From: Schlegelella_A sp038234975
GTDB lineage: Bacteria; Pseudomonadota; Gammaproteobacteria; Burkholderiales; Burkholderiaceae_C
Assembly (NCBI GenBank): GCA_038234975.1
Contig: JBBSUK010000003.1
Location: 5,054 to 69,053, forward strand
Direction: 5' to 3'
Length of the DNA stretch: 64,000 bases
Of this stretch, positions 1 to 9,800 are shown in pieces; the first letter of the stretch is position 1; every line of letters starts with the position of its first letter. The translations under genes and the position numbers were made by a program. The notes below the pieces were generated by a model. That model was not told where the DNA came from and made no database searches. It saw nothing but the letters and a program-made list of their open reading frames with translations.

Positions 1-1279
1 TGGCGGCGATGGTGGCGCTTTCCATGTCGAGGGCGATGGCACGGCTCTGACTGAAGCGCCGCTCGGGGGTCGTCTGCGCGTCGTGCGACGGCAGCAGCTC
101 CCAGTTGCGGTTGTCGGTGCTGGCGACGGTGCCGGTGCGCATGATCCGCTTGAGTTCGTAGCCCTTCAGCTGCGTCACCTCCTCGACGGCGGATTCGAGC
201 GCGACCTGCACCTCGGCGAGCGCCGGGATGGGTACCCATAGCGGCAGCTCCTCGTCGAGCACGTGGTCCTCGCGGACGTAGCCGTGGGCAAGGATGTAGT
301 CGCCGAGCTGCTGCGTGTTGCGCAATCCGGCGCAGTGGCCGAGCATGACCCAGGCGTGCGGGCGCAGGACGGCGATGTGGTCGGTGATCGTCTTCGCGTT
401 GGCCGGGCCGACGCCGATGTTGACCATCGTGATGCCGCTGCGGTCGTCGCGCACCAGGTGGTAGGCGGGCATCTGCGGCAGCCGGGGCAGCGGTGCGCCC
501 GCCGCGTCGCCGGCGCGGGCCGCCGCGCCGGTCGGTCGGGCGACGACATTGCCGGGCTCGACGAAGGCGTCGTAGCGCCGCTCCCCGGGCGCCGCGGCCA
601 TGGCCTCGTGGCCGAGGCGCACGAACTCGTCGATGTAGAACTGGTAGTTCGTGAAAAGCACGAAGTTCTGGAAGTGCTCGGGGTCGGTGCCGGTGTAGTG
701 GCGCAGCCGATGCAGCGAATAGTCCACCCTCGGCGCGGTGAACAGTGCGAGCGGATGCGCCACGCCGGGCGCCGTCACGTGGGTGCCGTTGGCGATCCCG
801 TCGTCCATCGCGCCGAGGTCGGGCAGGTCGAACAGATCGCGCAGCTGCTGCCGCTGGCGCGGGGTGATGCTGCCTTCGACGTGGTCGTTCTCGGCGAACG
901 AGAAGTGCAGCGGGATCGGCTGCGTGCTGGTGCCGATCTCGAGCGACACGCCGTGGTTCTCCAGCAGGAGGCGGAACTGCTCGTGGTAGTAGCGGGCGAA
1001 CAGGTCGGGCCGCGTCAGCGTCGTCTCGTACGTGCCGGGGCCGGCGACGAAGCCATAGCTCAGTCGCGAGTCGGCGCGGGCGACGGTGTCGGTGTGGACG
1101 CGCACGAACGGGTAGCAGGCGCGCACGTGGCCGCGCCCGCTGCTGCCTTCGATGAACGCCTGCAGCGCCTGTCTCAGGTGGCCGACGCTGCCGTCGTAGA
1201 TGGTGCGCACCTGCTCGAGCGCGGCGGCCGCGTTGTCGAAGTGAATCGGGGCGAGAAAGGGCGGGCGGTTGGCGTCCAT
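1..1279 (-). CDS. amn: AMP nucleosidase (3' end beyond window)
   Basis: Hydrolyses AMP to adenine and ribose 5-phosphate in the cytoplasm, controlling the AMP pool. The minus-strand reading frame opens with ATG at 1279 (MDANRPPFLAPIHFDN) and runs without a stop to the window edge, giving about 426 codons. The C-terminal nucleosidase half is clearly visible: the stretches VNIGVGPANAKTITDH, VMLGHCAGLRNTQQLGDY and DEELPLWVPIPALAEVQ are characteristic of the purine-phosphorylase-like fold of Amn, and the end contains the FSQSRAIALDMESATIAA segment. The N-terminal half matches the family-specific regulatory domain. It stands alone, divergent from dadA with a 156-bp spacer. The only oddity is truncation by the window; the remaining C-terminal residues are off to the left. 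Confidence 0.95.
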   Translation of the reverse strand, partial: MDANRPPFLAPIHFDNAAAALEQVRTIYDGSVGHLRQALQAFIEGSSGRGHVRACYPFVRVHTDTVARADSRLSYGFVAGPGTYETTLTRPDLFARYYHEQFRLLLENHGVSLEIGTSTQPIPLHFSFAENDHVEGSITPRQRQQLRDLFDLPDLGAMDDGIANGTHVTAPGVAHPLALFTAPRVDYSLHRLRHYTGTDPEHFQNFVLFTNYQFYIDEFVRLGHEAMAAAPGERRYDAFVEPGNVVARPTGAAARAGDAAGAPLPRLPQMPAYHLVRDDRSGITMVNIGVGPANAKTITDHIAVLRPHAWVMLGHCAGLRNTQQLGDYILAHGYVREDHVLDEELPLWVPIPALAEVQVALESAVEEVTQLKGYELKRIMRTGTVASTDNRNWELLPSHDAQTTPERRFSQSRAIALDMESATIAA

Positions 1280-1435
1280 CGTCGGCGGTCGTTCGGGTCG
1301 GATTCCATGGGAAGGCAGAATCCTTGCCTCTCGACGCATGATGCCGCAGCCTGACGACATGCCGAACAGCGCCGGCGCAGCACGGCGAAGTTTCCCGGCC
1401 ACGCGCCACCGCAGCGGCTTGCTCGAGGCGTCTGC

Positions 1436-2710
1436 ATGAGGGTGCTCGTGCTCGGCGCCGGCGTGATCGGCGTCACGGCGGCGTGGGAGCTGGCGCAGGC
1501 GGGGCACGACGTGACCGTCGTCGACCGGCAGGCCGAGCCGGGGCGCGAGACGAGCTACGCCAACGCCGGCGAGGTCTCGCCGGGCTACTCGGCGCCCTGG
1601 GCCGGACCGGGCGTGCCGCTGAAGGCGATCAAGTGGCTGGCGATGCACCACCGGCCGCTCGTCATCCGGCCGCGGATCGACGCCGCGCTCGTTCGCTGGT
1701 CGCTCGCGACGTTGCGCAACTGCACCGCCGCACGCTACGCGGTCAACAAGTCGCGCATGGTCCGGCTCGCCGAATACAGCCGCGATCGGCTGCGTGTGCT
1801 GCGCGACTCGACCGGCATCGCCTACGACGAGCGCATGCAGGGCACGCTGCAGCTCTTTCGCACGCGCAAGCAACTCGACGGCGCCGCCTCCGACATCGCC
1901 GTGCTGCGCGACAGCGGCGTCGCCTTCGAGCTGCTCGATCGCGCCGGCTGCATCGGGCCGGAACCGGCGCTGGCCCGTGTCGCCGACAAGTTCATCGGCG
2001 GCCTGCGTCTGCCGGGCGACGAGACCGGTGACTGCTTCAAGTTCACGCAGGCACTTGCCCGGCTGGCCGTCGAGCGCGGCGTCGCGTTTCGCTACGGCAC
2101 CCGGATCGACGCCATCGTTCGCAGCGGCAACCGCGTCGACGGGGTGCAGACGAGCGCCGGCCGGCTCGACGCCGATGCCTGCGTCGTCGCCCTCGGCAGC
2201 TACTCGCCGCTGCTGCTCGCGCCGATCGGCATCCGCGTGCCGGTCTATCCGGTCAAGGGCTATTCGCTCACGGTGCCGATCCGCGACGCATCCGGCGCAC
2301 CGGAATCGACCGTGATGGACGAGACGCACAAGGTCGCCGTGACGCGCCTGGGCGAGCGCATCCGCGTCGGCGGCACCGCCGAGCTCGCCGGCTACTCGCG
2401 CCAGCTGCACGAGGCGCGGCGTGACACGCTCGTGCATGTCGTGAGCGATCTGTTCCCCGCCGGCGGCGACGTGTCGCGGGCCGAGTTCTGGTGCGGCCTC
2501 AGGCCGATGACGCCCGATGGCACGCCGGTCGTCGGCGCGACGCCCGTCGTCGGCCTCTTCCTCGCCACCGGCCACGGCACGCTCGGCTGGACGATGGCGG
2601 CAGGCACCGCGCGGCTGATCGCCGACGTGGTCTCCGGTCGCGAGCCCGAGATCGACCTCGCGGGGCTGACGAGCGCCCGTTACGCCGGCGCCGTGCGCGC
2701 GGCGGGTTGA
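1436..2710 (+). CDS. dadA: D-amino acid dehydrogenase small subunit
   Basis: FAD-dependent, membrane-associated oxidation of D-amino acids (mainly D-alanine) to 2-oxo acids, passing electrons to the respiratory chain. The 424-residue product has the N-terminal Rossmann motif GAGVIG (residues 7-12) followed by the ADP-ribose-binding VTVVDR, the TSYANAGEVSPGYSAPWA segment typical of DadA, and the C-terminal CGLRPMTPDGTPVVG and GHGTLGWTMAAGTARLIAD flavin-binding signatures. Length fits the family (about 430). The start ATG at 1436 is the first in frame and directly precedes the Rossmann strand. Its stop TGA overlaps the TTG start of the next gene, so the two are probably translated from one mRNA. 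No alanine racemase (dadX) follows, unlike in enterics. Confidence 0.95.
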   Translation: MRVLVLGAGVIGVTAAWELAQAGHDVTVVDRQAEPGRETSYANAGEVSPGYSAPWAGPGVPLKAIKWLAMHHRPLVIRPRIDAALVRWSLATLRNCTAARYAVNKSRMVRLAEYSRDRLRVLRDSTGIAYDERMQGTLQLFRTRKQLDGAASDIAVLRDSGVAFELLDRAGCIGPEPALARVADKFIGGLRLPGDETGDCFKFTQALARLAVERGVAFRYGTRIDAIVRSGNRVDGVQTSAGRLDADACVVALGSYSPLLLAPIGIRVPVYPVKGYSLTVPIRDASGAPESTVMDETHKVAVTRLGERIRVGGTAELAGYSRQLHEARRDTLVHVVSDLFPAGGDVSRAEFWCGLRPMTPDGTPVVGATPVVGLFLATGHGTLGWTMAAGTARLIADVVSGREPEIDLAGLTSARYAGAVRAAG

Positions 2711-4587
2711 GCCGCACCGGCTCGAGCGCGAGCGACAACGCCGAAGCGACCGCCGTGGCCACCGAGATCCGTTCGCCCCTGTCCGGCAGCGTCGTCGATG
2801 TCGTCGTGGCCGTCGGCGAGACCGTCGAGACAGGCGCGGTGGTCGCCATCGTCGAGTCGATGAAGATGGAGCACGAGGTCCGCGCGGCCGGGCGCGGACG
2901 TGTGGCGTCGGTCCGCGTCGCTGCAGGCGAGGCGGTCGAAGAAGGCCCGGCGATCGTCGTCGTGATCGATGCCGACGCAGCCGCTCCCGAAGGTGGCCGC
3001 GCGCCAGCGCAGGCTGCCACCCGCTCCGAGAGCGTCGCGTCACCGTCGATCCGCCCCGATCTCGCCGAGCTCGACGCCCGCCACGCACTGACGCTCGATG
3101 CGAGCCGGCCCGACGCGGTCGCGCGCCGCCACGCGCTCGGCCTGCGCACGGCACGCGAGAACATCGCCGACCTGTGCGACAACGGCAGCTTCGTCGAGTA
3201 CGGCGCCCTGGCATACGCGGCCCAGGCGACGCGTCGCAGCGTCGACGAGCTCGTGCGACTGACACCGGCCGACGGCATGGTCACCGGCATCGGCACCGTC
3301 AATGCGAAGTCGTTCGGCGCGCCACGGTCGCGCGCCGTGGTGATGGCCTACGACGCCACCGTGCTCGCCGGCACACAGGGCATGCGCAACCACCAGAAGA
3401 CCGATCGCCTGCTCGGCGTCGCGTTCGCCGAATCGCTTCCGGTCGTGTTGTTCGCCGAGGGCGGAGGAGGTCGCCCGGGAGATGTCGACATGCCGATCGT
3501 CGCCGGCCTGCATGTGCCGACGTTCGCGGCACTGGCGCGACTGTCGGGTAAGGTGCCGCTGGTCGCCGTCGTCGCCGGTCGCTGCTTCGCCGGCAACGCT
3601 GTGCTCGCAGGCTGCTGCGACGTCGTCATCGCCACGCGCGACAGCTCGATCGGGCTCGGCGGCCCGGCGATGATCGAAGGCGGCGGGCTCGGCCGCCACG
3701 CGCCCGAGGCGATCGGGCCGGGCGACGTGCAGTCGCGCTCGGGCGTGATCGACGTGCTCGTCGCCGACGAGGCCGAGGCCGTCGCCGTCGCGAAGCGCTA
3801 CCTGGCGATGTTCCAGGGCCGACTCGACGCGTGGAGCACGCCCGACGTCTCGGGGTTGCGCGAGGCGATCCCCGTGCAGCGCCAGCGCGCCTACGATGTC
3901 CGCGTCGTCGTCGACGGCATCTTCGATGTCGGCTCGATCGTGGAGTTGCGCGCCGGCTTCGGGTCGGCGGTCGTGACGGCGCTGGCGCGGCTCGAAGGCA
4001 GGCCGGTCGGCGTTGTCGCCAGCCAGCCGTCGCACCTCGGCGGCGCCGTCGATGCCGACGCCGCCGACAAGGTTGCCCGCTTCTTCCAGCTGTGCGATGC
4101 GCACGGGCTGCCGGTGGTGTCACTCATCGACACGCCCGGCTTCATGGTCGGACCGGCGAGCGAGGCACGGGCTCACGTGCGTCATGCGAGCCGCCTGTTC
4201 ATCGTCGCGGCGCAGTTGTCGGTGCCGCTCGTCGCGGTCGTGTTGCGCAAGGCCTATGGGCTGGGCGCGATGGCGCTCGCCGGCGGGAGCCTGCATGCGC
4301 CGATGGCGACCGTGTCGTGGCCGAGCGGCGAGTTCGGGGCGATGGGAATCGAGGGCGCGGTCGACCTCGGCTACCGCAAGGAGCTGGAGGCCGCCGGCGA
4401 CGGCCGCAACGCGCTCCGCACGCGGCTCGTCGCCGCCGAGTACGAAAAGGGCAAGGCGATCTCGGCTGCCGCGACGCTCGAGATCGATGCCGTGATCGAT
4501 CCGGCGCTCACACGCGACTGGATCGTCAGGGTGCTGCCAGACGCCGCATCCACACGGCGGTCCGGACGATTCGTCGACGCCTGGTGA
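2707..4587 (+). CDS. Acyl-CoA carboxylase, fused biotinyl and carboxyltransferase domains
   Basis: A 626-residue fusion. Residues about 18-85 form a biotinyl/lipoyl domain with the biotin-attachment motif ESMKMEHEV, lysine 53 being the expected biotinylation site. Residues about 130-626 form an acyl-CoA carboxylase beta-type carboxyltransferase pair (GGGGRPGDVDMP, GGPAMIEGGGLG, SLIDTPGFMVGP, RKAYGLGAMALAGG). It should transfer carboxyl from biotin to an acyl-CoA. I chose TTG at 2707 because it forms a TTGA overlap with the dadA stop; GTG at 2755 is an alternative that would still keep the whole biotinyl domain. The partner biotin carboxylase subunit is not in the window, so substrate (acetyl-, propionyl-, methylcrotonyl- or other CoA) cannot be assigned. 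Confidence 0.85.
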   Translation: MSRTGSSASDNAEATAVATEIRSPLSGSVVDVVVAVGETVETGAVVAIVESMKMEHEVRAAGRGRVASVRVAAGEAVEEGPAIVVVIDADAAAPEGGRAPAQAATRSESVASPSIRPDLAELDARHALTLDASRPDAVARRHALGLRTARENIADLCDNGSFVEYGALAYAAQATRRSVDELVRLTPADGMVTGIGTVNAKSFGAPRSRAVVMAYDATVLAGTQGMRNHQKTDRLLGVAFAESLPVVLFAEGGGGRPGDVDMPIVAGLHVPTFAALARLSGKVPLVAVVAGRCFAGNAVLAGCCDVVIATRDSSIGLGGPAMIEGGGLGRHAPEAIGPGDVQSRSGVIDVLVADEAEAVAVAKRYLAMFQGRLDAWSTPDVSGLREAIPVQRQRAYDVRVVVDGIFDVGSIVELRAGFGSAVVTALARLEGRPVGVVASQPSHLGGAVDADAADKVARFFQLCDAHGLPVVSLIDTPGFMVGPASEARAHVRHASRLFIVAAQLSVPLVAVVLRKAYGLGAMALAGGSLHAPMATVSWPSGEFGAMGIEGAVDLGYRKELEAAGDGRNALRTRLVAAEYEKGKAISAAATLEIDAVIDPALTRDWIVRVLPDAASTRRSGRFVDAW

Positions 4588-4612
4588 GCGGCCGGGGCAC
4601 GGCTCGCGGCGC

Positions 4613-4825
4613 TCAGTCGACGGAGTGGTCGAATCCGCTCGACGGCGGGTCGGCCCAGTGGCCGGCGACGAGCGCCGGGTGAGCCGCTTCGTAGCCGAGC
4701 GCGAAGTCGGTGGCCTCGGTGTCGTAGCTGCCCTGGTTCGCGGCGCGCGGCTTCATCGCGGCCGGTCCACCTCCGGAGAAGTACCAGCGCTTCACGTCGT
4801 CGACCCAATCGGAATCGTTGTTCAT
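4613..4825 (-). CDS. Small hypothetical protein, Trp/Asp-rich
   Basis: A 70-residue minus-strand reading frame starting MNNDSDWVDDVKRWYFSGGG and ending in GFDHSVD. I chose ATG at 4825; an in-frame TTG at 4849 would add eight residues. It contains no membrane segment or signal peptide and is acidic and aromatic-rich, which argues against it being a random GC-rich frame. It lies tail to tail with the carboxyltransferase fusion (25 bp between stops) and is divergent from the DUF72 gene. I do not recognise a family; small proteins with a similar WVDDVRRWYF start are, to my recollection, found in related Burkholderiales, but I cannot verify that here. Function unknown. Confidence 0.55.
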   Translation of the reverse strand: MNNDSDWVDDVKRWYFSGGGPAAMKPRAANQGSYDTEATDFALGYEAAHPALVAGHWADPPSSGFDHSVD

Positions 4826-5031
4826 GTCGTACCCGATGCTGCTTCGCAAGGCCGCCGGAACTGTCGATGGACCGCCACGAACCCACTATCGACCGCCCGA
4901 GGTCGAAGCGGTAGGAACGAACCGACAGTCGGCCGCGCGCACCGCTTCGGCAGCTGCCAATCCGTCACGCGCGACCAGCAGCGGCGACGAGCGGTCACGG
5001 CGTTATCGTCGCCGGTCGAGGTGACCGCACC

Positions 5032-5856
5032 ATGACATCGACTCCAACGAGCATCCGCATCGGCATCGGCGGCTGGACCTTCCCGCCGTGGCGCGACAAC
5101 TTCTACCCGGCCGGGCTGCCGCCCGCCAGGGAGCTCGCCTACGCTGCCGAGCGCCTGACGGCGATCGAGATCAACGCGACCTACTACCGGCTGCAGTCGG
5201 CCGCGAGCTTCGCCAAGTGGCGCGACTGCACGCCCGAAGGCTTCGTGTTCGCCGTGAAGGGCTCGAAGTACGTCACCAACCGGCGCGTGCTCGCCGAGGC
5301 GGGCGAATCGCTGCAGCGGTTCATGTCAAGCGGCTTGATCGAGCTCGGCGACAAGCTCGGTCCCCTCGTCTGGCAGTTCGCGACGACCAAGGCGTTCGAC
5401 GCCGAAGACTTCGGCGCCTTTCTTCGTCTGCTGCCACGCGAACTCGGTGGCCGCGCACTGCGCCATGCGGTGGAGGTGAGGCACCCGTCGTTCGTGTCCG
5501 AGGCCTTCGTCGAACTCGCTCGAGCCCATCGCGTCGCGTGTGTGTTCGCCGACTCCGACAAGTACCCGTCGTTCGCCGACCTGAGCGCCGACTTCGTGTA
5601 TGCGCGACTGATGAAGACGGTGGCCGACGAGCCGACCGGCTATGCGCCGGATCGCATCGCGTTCTGGGCTGACGCAGCAGCGCGCTGGTCCGCCGGCGAC
5701 GACCTAGCCGAGTTGCCGCACGCCGGCCCAGCCGCCGCCGCGCCTTTGCCGCGCGACGTCTACGCGTTTTTCATCAGCGGGGCGAAGGAGCGAGCGCCGG
5801 CTGCCGCGATGGCGACGATCGAAGCAGTCGAGCGCGGGCGGGCCACCCGCACGTGA
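5032..5856 (+). CDS. DUF72 (YecE-like) TIM-barrel protein
   Basis: A 274-residue cytoplasmic protein of the DUF72 family. Diagnostic segments are IGIGGWTFPPWRDNFYP near the start, IEINATYYRLQ (residues 46-56), FVFAVKGSKYVTNRR and the C-terminal VYAFFISGAKERAPAAA. DUF72 proteins adopt a TIM-barrel fold; their biochemical role is not established, although metal binding and links to DNA repair or cell-wall processes have been suggested in various bacteria. Length is normal for the family (250-300). It stands alone, preceded by about 200 bp without a recognisable gene and followed by a strong stem-loop, so it is probably a single-gene transcription unit. Confidence 0.9.
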   Translation: MTSTPTSIRIGIGGWTFPPWRDNFYPAGLPPARELAYAAERLTAIEINATYYRLQSAASFAKWRDCTPEGFVFAVKGSKYVTNRRVLAEAGESLQRFMSSGLIELGDKLGPLVWQFATTKAFDAEDFGAFLRLLPRELGGRALRHAVEVRHPSFVSEAFVELARAHRVACVFADSDKYPSFADLSADFVYARLMKTVADEPTGYAPDRIAFWADAAARWSAGDDLAELPHAGPAAAAPLPRDVYAFFISGAKERAPAAAMATIEAVERGRATRT

Positions 5857-5858
5857 GC

Positions 5859-5899
5859 AAGCCCCGCGCGACGCCCTGAGAGCGGCGCGTGCGGGGCTT
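5859..5899. terminator. Candidate bidirectional terminator stem-loop
   Basis: An inverted repeat, AAGCCCCGC at 5859-5867 and GCGGGGCTT at 5891-5899, forms a perfect 9-bp outer stem, with further partial pairing inside. It sits exactly between the convergent stops of the DUF72 gene (5856) and the DUF1328 gene (5941). Neither side has a clear T-run, so efficiency as an intrinsic terminator is uncertain, but position and symmetry fit shared termination. Confidence 0.6.
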
Positions 5900-5940
5900 G
5901 AATGTTGCCGGGCCGCGGCAGAGTCGGGCCCGCGCCGAGG

Positions 5941-6105
5941 CTACGAGCCCCTGTTGCGTCCGAACAGGAATGCGGCGATCGCCAGGATGACGAAGACGAC
6001 GAACAGGATCTTGGCGATGCCGGCTGCGCCCGCGGCGATGCCACCGAAGCCGAACAGCGCGGCGATCAGGGCGATGACGAAGAAGACGACGGCGTAGTGA
6101 AGCAT
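5941..6105 (-). CDS. DUF1328 small membrane protein
   Basis: A 54-residue inner-membrane protein beginning MLHYAVVFFVIALIAALFGF and ending LFGRNRGS. Two hydrophobic helices (residues about 3-22 and 29-48) are separated by the GIAAGAAGIAKI turn, the pattern of the DUF1328/YtjA family, whose members are usually 50-60 residues. Start ATG at 6105 is supported by a good Shine-Dalgarno (AGGAG nine bases upstream). Function is unknown; family members are commonly stress- or stationary-phase-induced, which I infer from family knowledge only. It is monocistronic, convergent with DUF72 and divergent from the coiled-coil protein across the largest intergenic gap in the window. Confidence 0.9.
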   Translation of the reverse strand: MLHYAVVFFVIALIAALFGFGGIAAGAAGIAKILFVVFVILAIAAFLFGRNRGS

Positions 6106-6378
6106 GGTGGTGAACTCCTGGCTGCGCCCGGTTCGGAGGACCGAACGTCCAATGGCGTGCGGGCAATCATCGGCGTGGCGATCGACGCGGCGGATAGGTC
6201 GCACAGCAACGACCGTGTCGGTCGGCGCCGGGCGGCATGTCGGACGCTTCCGACGGGCACGGCATCGGGCCGGCGCAACGAAGTGCGGCAAACCGCGTCA
6301 GCCTTCACGCCCGTGGCCGTGTTGCCACCACGTCGCGGCTGAAGATATGCCGGTGCCTAGCAACGCCGGGAGATGTGA
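6106..6378. promoter_or_regulatory. Divergent intergenic region with two small hairpins
   Basis: The longest gene-free stretch here (273 bp), between divergently transcribed genes, so it must hold both promoters. Two perfect 6-bp hairpins are visible: GTTCGG-AGGA-CCGAAC at 6131-6146, in the likely 5' leader of the DUF1328 gene, and GTCGGA-CGCT-TCCGAC at 6239-6254. No convincing coding frame, tRNA or -10/-35 pair was recognised. Confidence 0.35.
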
Positions 6379-6795
6379 GTGAACGCAACGGAGATCGCGA
6401 TCTACGCCGTCGAGACGAGGGCGATCATCCACATCCTGTGGGGGCTGCTGCTCATCACCTCGATCACGCTGGTGAGCGTCGTCGTCATGCACGTGCTGCT
6501 GCGCCTGAAGCTGCGAACCGCCAAGCGACGTGAGGCCCAGTTCGCGCGGCACATCGCGTCGAAGGCGGAGGACGTCGCAAGGCTGGAGGCGCGCGTCGCC
6601 GAGCTGGCGACGGTCCAGTCGGGTCAGGACGAGGCGAAGGCCGAAGCGAAGCGACTCGAGGCGATCCGCGCCAAGACCGAGCAGCGGCTGGTCAAGCAGA
6701 ACGCCGAGGTCGATCGGCTGCGCGCCAAGCTCACCGCGCAGGGTGCCGAGCTCGCGCACCTGCGCGCGCTGGTCGAGCACGTCGGCGACGTGTGA
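6379..6795 (+). CDS. Membrane-anchored coiled-coil protein, unknown function
   Basis: A 138-residue product with GTG start at 6379, chosen because it immediately precedes the membrane segment and follows a GGGAG element. Residues about 17-38 (IIHILWGLLLITSITLVSVV) form one transmembrane helix. From about residue 45 to the end the protein is a continuous charged heptad-rich coiled coil (EDVARLEARVAELATV, AKRLEAIRAKTEQRLV, AELAHLRALVEHVG). It resembles generic cell-envelope or division-type membrane coiled-coil proteins, but I recognise no specific family. It is convergent with icmF, the two stops being 18 bp apart. Function unknown; homodimerisation through the coil is the only reasonable inference. 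Confidence 0.7.
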   Translation: MNATEIAIYAVETRAIIHILWGLLLITSITLVSVVVMHVLLRLKLRTAKRREAQFARHIASKAEDVARLEARVAELATVQSGQDEAKAEAKRLEAIRAKTEQRLVKQNAEVDRLRAKLTAQGAELAHLRALVEHVGDV

Positions 6796-6813
6796 GCCTG
6801 GCCGGCCGGCGAG

Positions 6814-9800
6814 CTACATGCTCCTGCGGTACTGCCCGCCGACCTCGAACAGCGCGTCGGTGATCTGGCCGAGCGAGCAGACGCGCACCGCGTCCATCAG
6901 CACGGCGAAGACGTTGCCGTTGTCGATCACGGTCTTTCTGAGCCGCTCGAGCATCGCCGGCGCTTCGCTGGCGTGGTCGGCGTGGAAGTCGGCGAGGCGC
7001 GTCAGCTGACTCTGCTTCTCGGCCTCGGTCGATCGCTGCAGCTCGACGTGTTCGGGTGCCGCGTCGCCCTTGGGGTTGCGGAAGGTGTTGACGCCGACGA
7101 TCGGGTACTCGCCCGTGTGCTTGAGCATCTCGTAGTGCATCGACTCTTCCTGGATCTTGCCGCGCTGGTAGCCCGTCTCCATCGCGCCGAGCACGCCACC
7201 GCGCTCGGCGATGCGCTCGAACTCGGACAGCACGGCCTCCTCCACCAGCTCGGTCATCTCGTCGATGATGAACGCGCCCTGGTTCGGGTTCTCGTTCTTC
7301 GCCAGCCCCCATTCGCGGTTGATGACGAGCTGGATCGCCATCGCCCGGCGCACGCTGTCCTCGGTCGGCGTGGTGATCGCCTCGTCGAAGGCGTTGGTGT
7401 GCAGCGAGTTGCAGTTGTCATAGATCGCGATCAGGGCCTGCAGGGTGGTGCGGATGTCGTTGAACTGCACCTCCTGCGCATGCAGGCTGCGTCCGCTCGT
7501 CTGCACGTGGTACTTGAGCTTTTGCGAGCGCTCGTTGGCGCCGTAGCGCTCGCGCATCGCCACCGCCCAGATGCGCCGCGCCACCCGGCCCATCACCGTG
7601 TATTCCGGGTCCATGCCGTTGGAGAAGAAGAACGACAGGTTGGGCGCGAAGTCGTCGATCTTCATGCCGCGCGCCAGATACGCCTCGACGAAGGTGAAGC
7701 CGTTGGAGAGCGTGAAGGCGAGCTGGCTGATCGGGTTCGCGCCCGCTTCGGCGATGTGATAGCCCGAGATCGAGACCGAGTAGAAGTTCTTCACGTCGTG
7801 TGCGACGAACCACTCGGCGATGTCGCCCATCACCTTGAGGCTGAATTCGGTCGAGAAGATGCAGGTGTTCTGGCCCTGGTCCTCCTTGAGGATGTCGGCC
7901 TGCACGGTGCCGCGCACGTTGGCGAGCGCCCAGGCGCGGATCTTCGCAGCTTCATCGTCGGTCGGCTGGCGGCCGTTGTCGGCTGCGAACCTGTCGAGGT
8001 TCTGGTCGATCGCGGTGTTCATGAACATCGCCAGGATCGTCGGCGCAGGGCCGTTGATCGTCATCGACACCGAGGTCGCAGGATTGGTCAGGTCGAACCC
8101 GCCGTACAGCACCTCCAGGTCGGCCAGCGTCGCGATCGACACGCCGGAGTTGCCGACCTTGCCGTAGATGTCGGGACGCACGGCCGGGTCGTGCCCGTAG
8201 AGCGTGACCGAGTCGAAAGCCGTCGACAGGCGCTTGGCGGGCATGCCTTCGGAGAGGAGCTTGAAGCGGCGATTGGTCTTGAACGCGTCGCCCTCGCCGG
8301 CGAACATGCGGGTCGGATCCTCGTTCTCGCGCTTGAAGGCGAAGGTGCCGGCGGTGTAGGGGAAGGAGCCCGGCACGTTGTCGAGCAGCAGCCACTTCAG
8401 GATCTCGCCGTCGTCTTCCCACGTCGGCAGCGCCACCTTGCGGACCTTGCTGCCTGACAGCGTGGTGTGGGTCAGCGCGGTGCGGATCTCCTTGTCGCGG
8501 ATGCGGACGACGTATTCGTCGCCGGCGTAGGCCTTCTGCATGTCGGGCCACATCGCGAGCAGCTTCTTCGCACGCGGCGCAAGCCTCGATTCGCGATCGG
8601 TGGCGAGCGCTTCGAGTTCGACCGTGGCGCCGGCGGATTGCGCCTTCGCCTTTTCGAGCATCCGGCCGCTCGCGCGGAGCTGCTGCACCTCTCGCGCCAT
8701 GCGCGACTGCGCCAGTGCCTCCTGCTTGTAGTCGCGGACCGTGTCGGCGATCTCGGCAAGGTAGCGTGCCCGCGACGGTGGCACGATCGGAACCTGGTGC
8801 GTGCTGTGTCGCGTCGCGACGGTAGGCAGCGTGGCGGGCTGGAGCGCGAGCCCTAGCGCGGCGAGCCGCGGCACCATCGCCTGGTAGAGCGCGGTCACGC
8901 CGTCGTCGTTGAAGCGGCTGGCCATCGTGCCGAAGACCGGCATCGCGGCGGGCTTCTCGGCGAATGCGCTGCGGTTGCGCTGTACCTGCTTGGCGACGTC
9001 GCGGAGCGCGTCGGCGGCGCCCTTGCGATCGAACTTGTTGATCGCCACGAACTCCGCGAAGTCGAGCATGTCGATCTTCTCGAGCTGGCTGGCGGCGCCG
9101 TACTCCGGTGTCATCACGTAGACCGGCACGTCGACCAGCGGCACGATCGCCGCGTCGCCCTGGCCGATGCCCGAGGTCTCGACGACGACGAGGTCGAATC
9201 CGGCGGCCCTGACCGCGGCGAGCACGTCGGGCAGCGCCTGGCTGATCTCGGAGCTCGCGTCGCGCGTGGCGAGCGAGCGCATGAAGACACGTGGCCCGTC
9301 GCTCCACGGTCCGATCGCGTTCATGCGGATGCGGTCGCCGAGCAGCGCGCCGCCGCTCTTGCGCCGGCTCGGGTCGATCGAGATCACGGCGATCTGCAGC
9401 CGGTCGCCCTGGTCGAGGCGCAGGCGCCGGATCAGCTCGTCGGTCAGGCTCGACTTGCCGGCACCGCCCGTGCCGGTGATGCCGACGACCGGCGTGTTCG
9501 CCGCCTTCGCCTCGCTGCGCACCGCATCGAGCAGCTTCGGCGCGACCGCCCGGTTCTCGATCGCCGTGATCAGCTGCGCCAAGGCGCGGCGGGCCGACGG
9601 CGAATCGCCGCGGATCGCCTCGACTGTTTCCGGCGCAGCGGGTGACAGGTCGACGTCGCAGCGCATCACCATCTCGCCGATCATTCCCTGCAGGCCCATG
9701 CGCTGCCCATCCTCGGGGCTGAAGATGCGCGCCACGCCGGCGGCGTGCAGCTCGGCGATCTCGGTCGGCACGATGACGCCGCCGCCGCCGCCGAACACCT

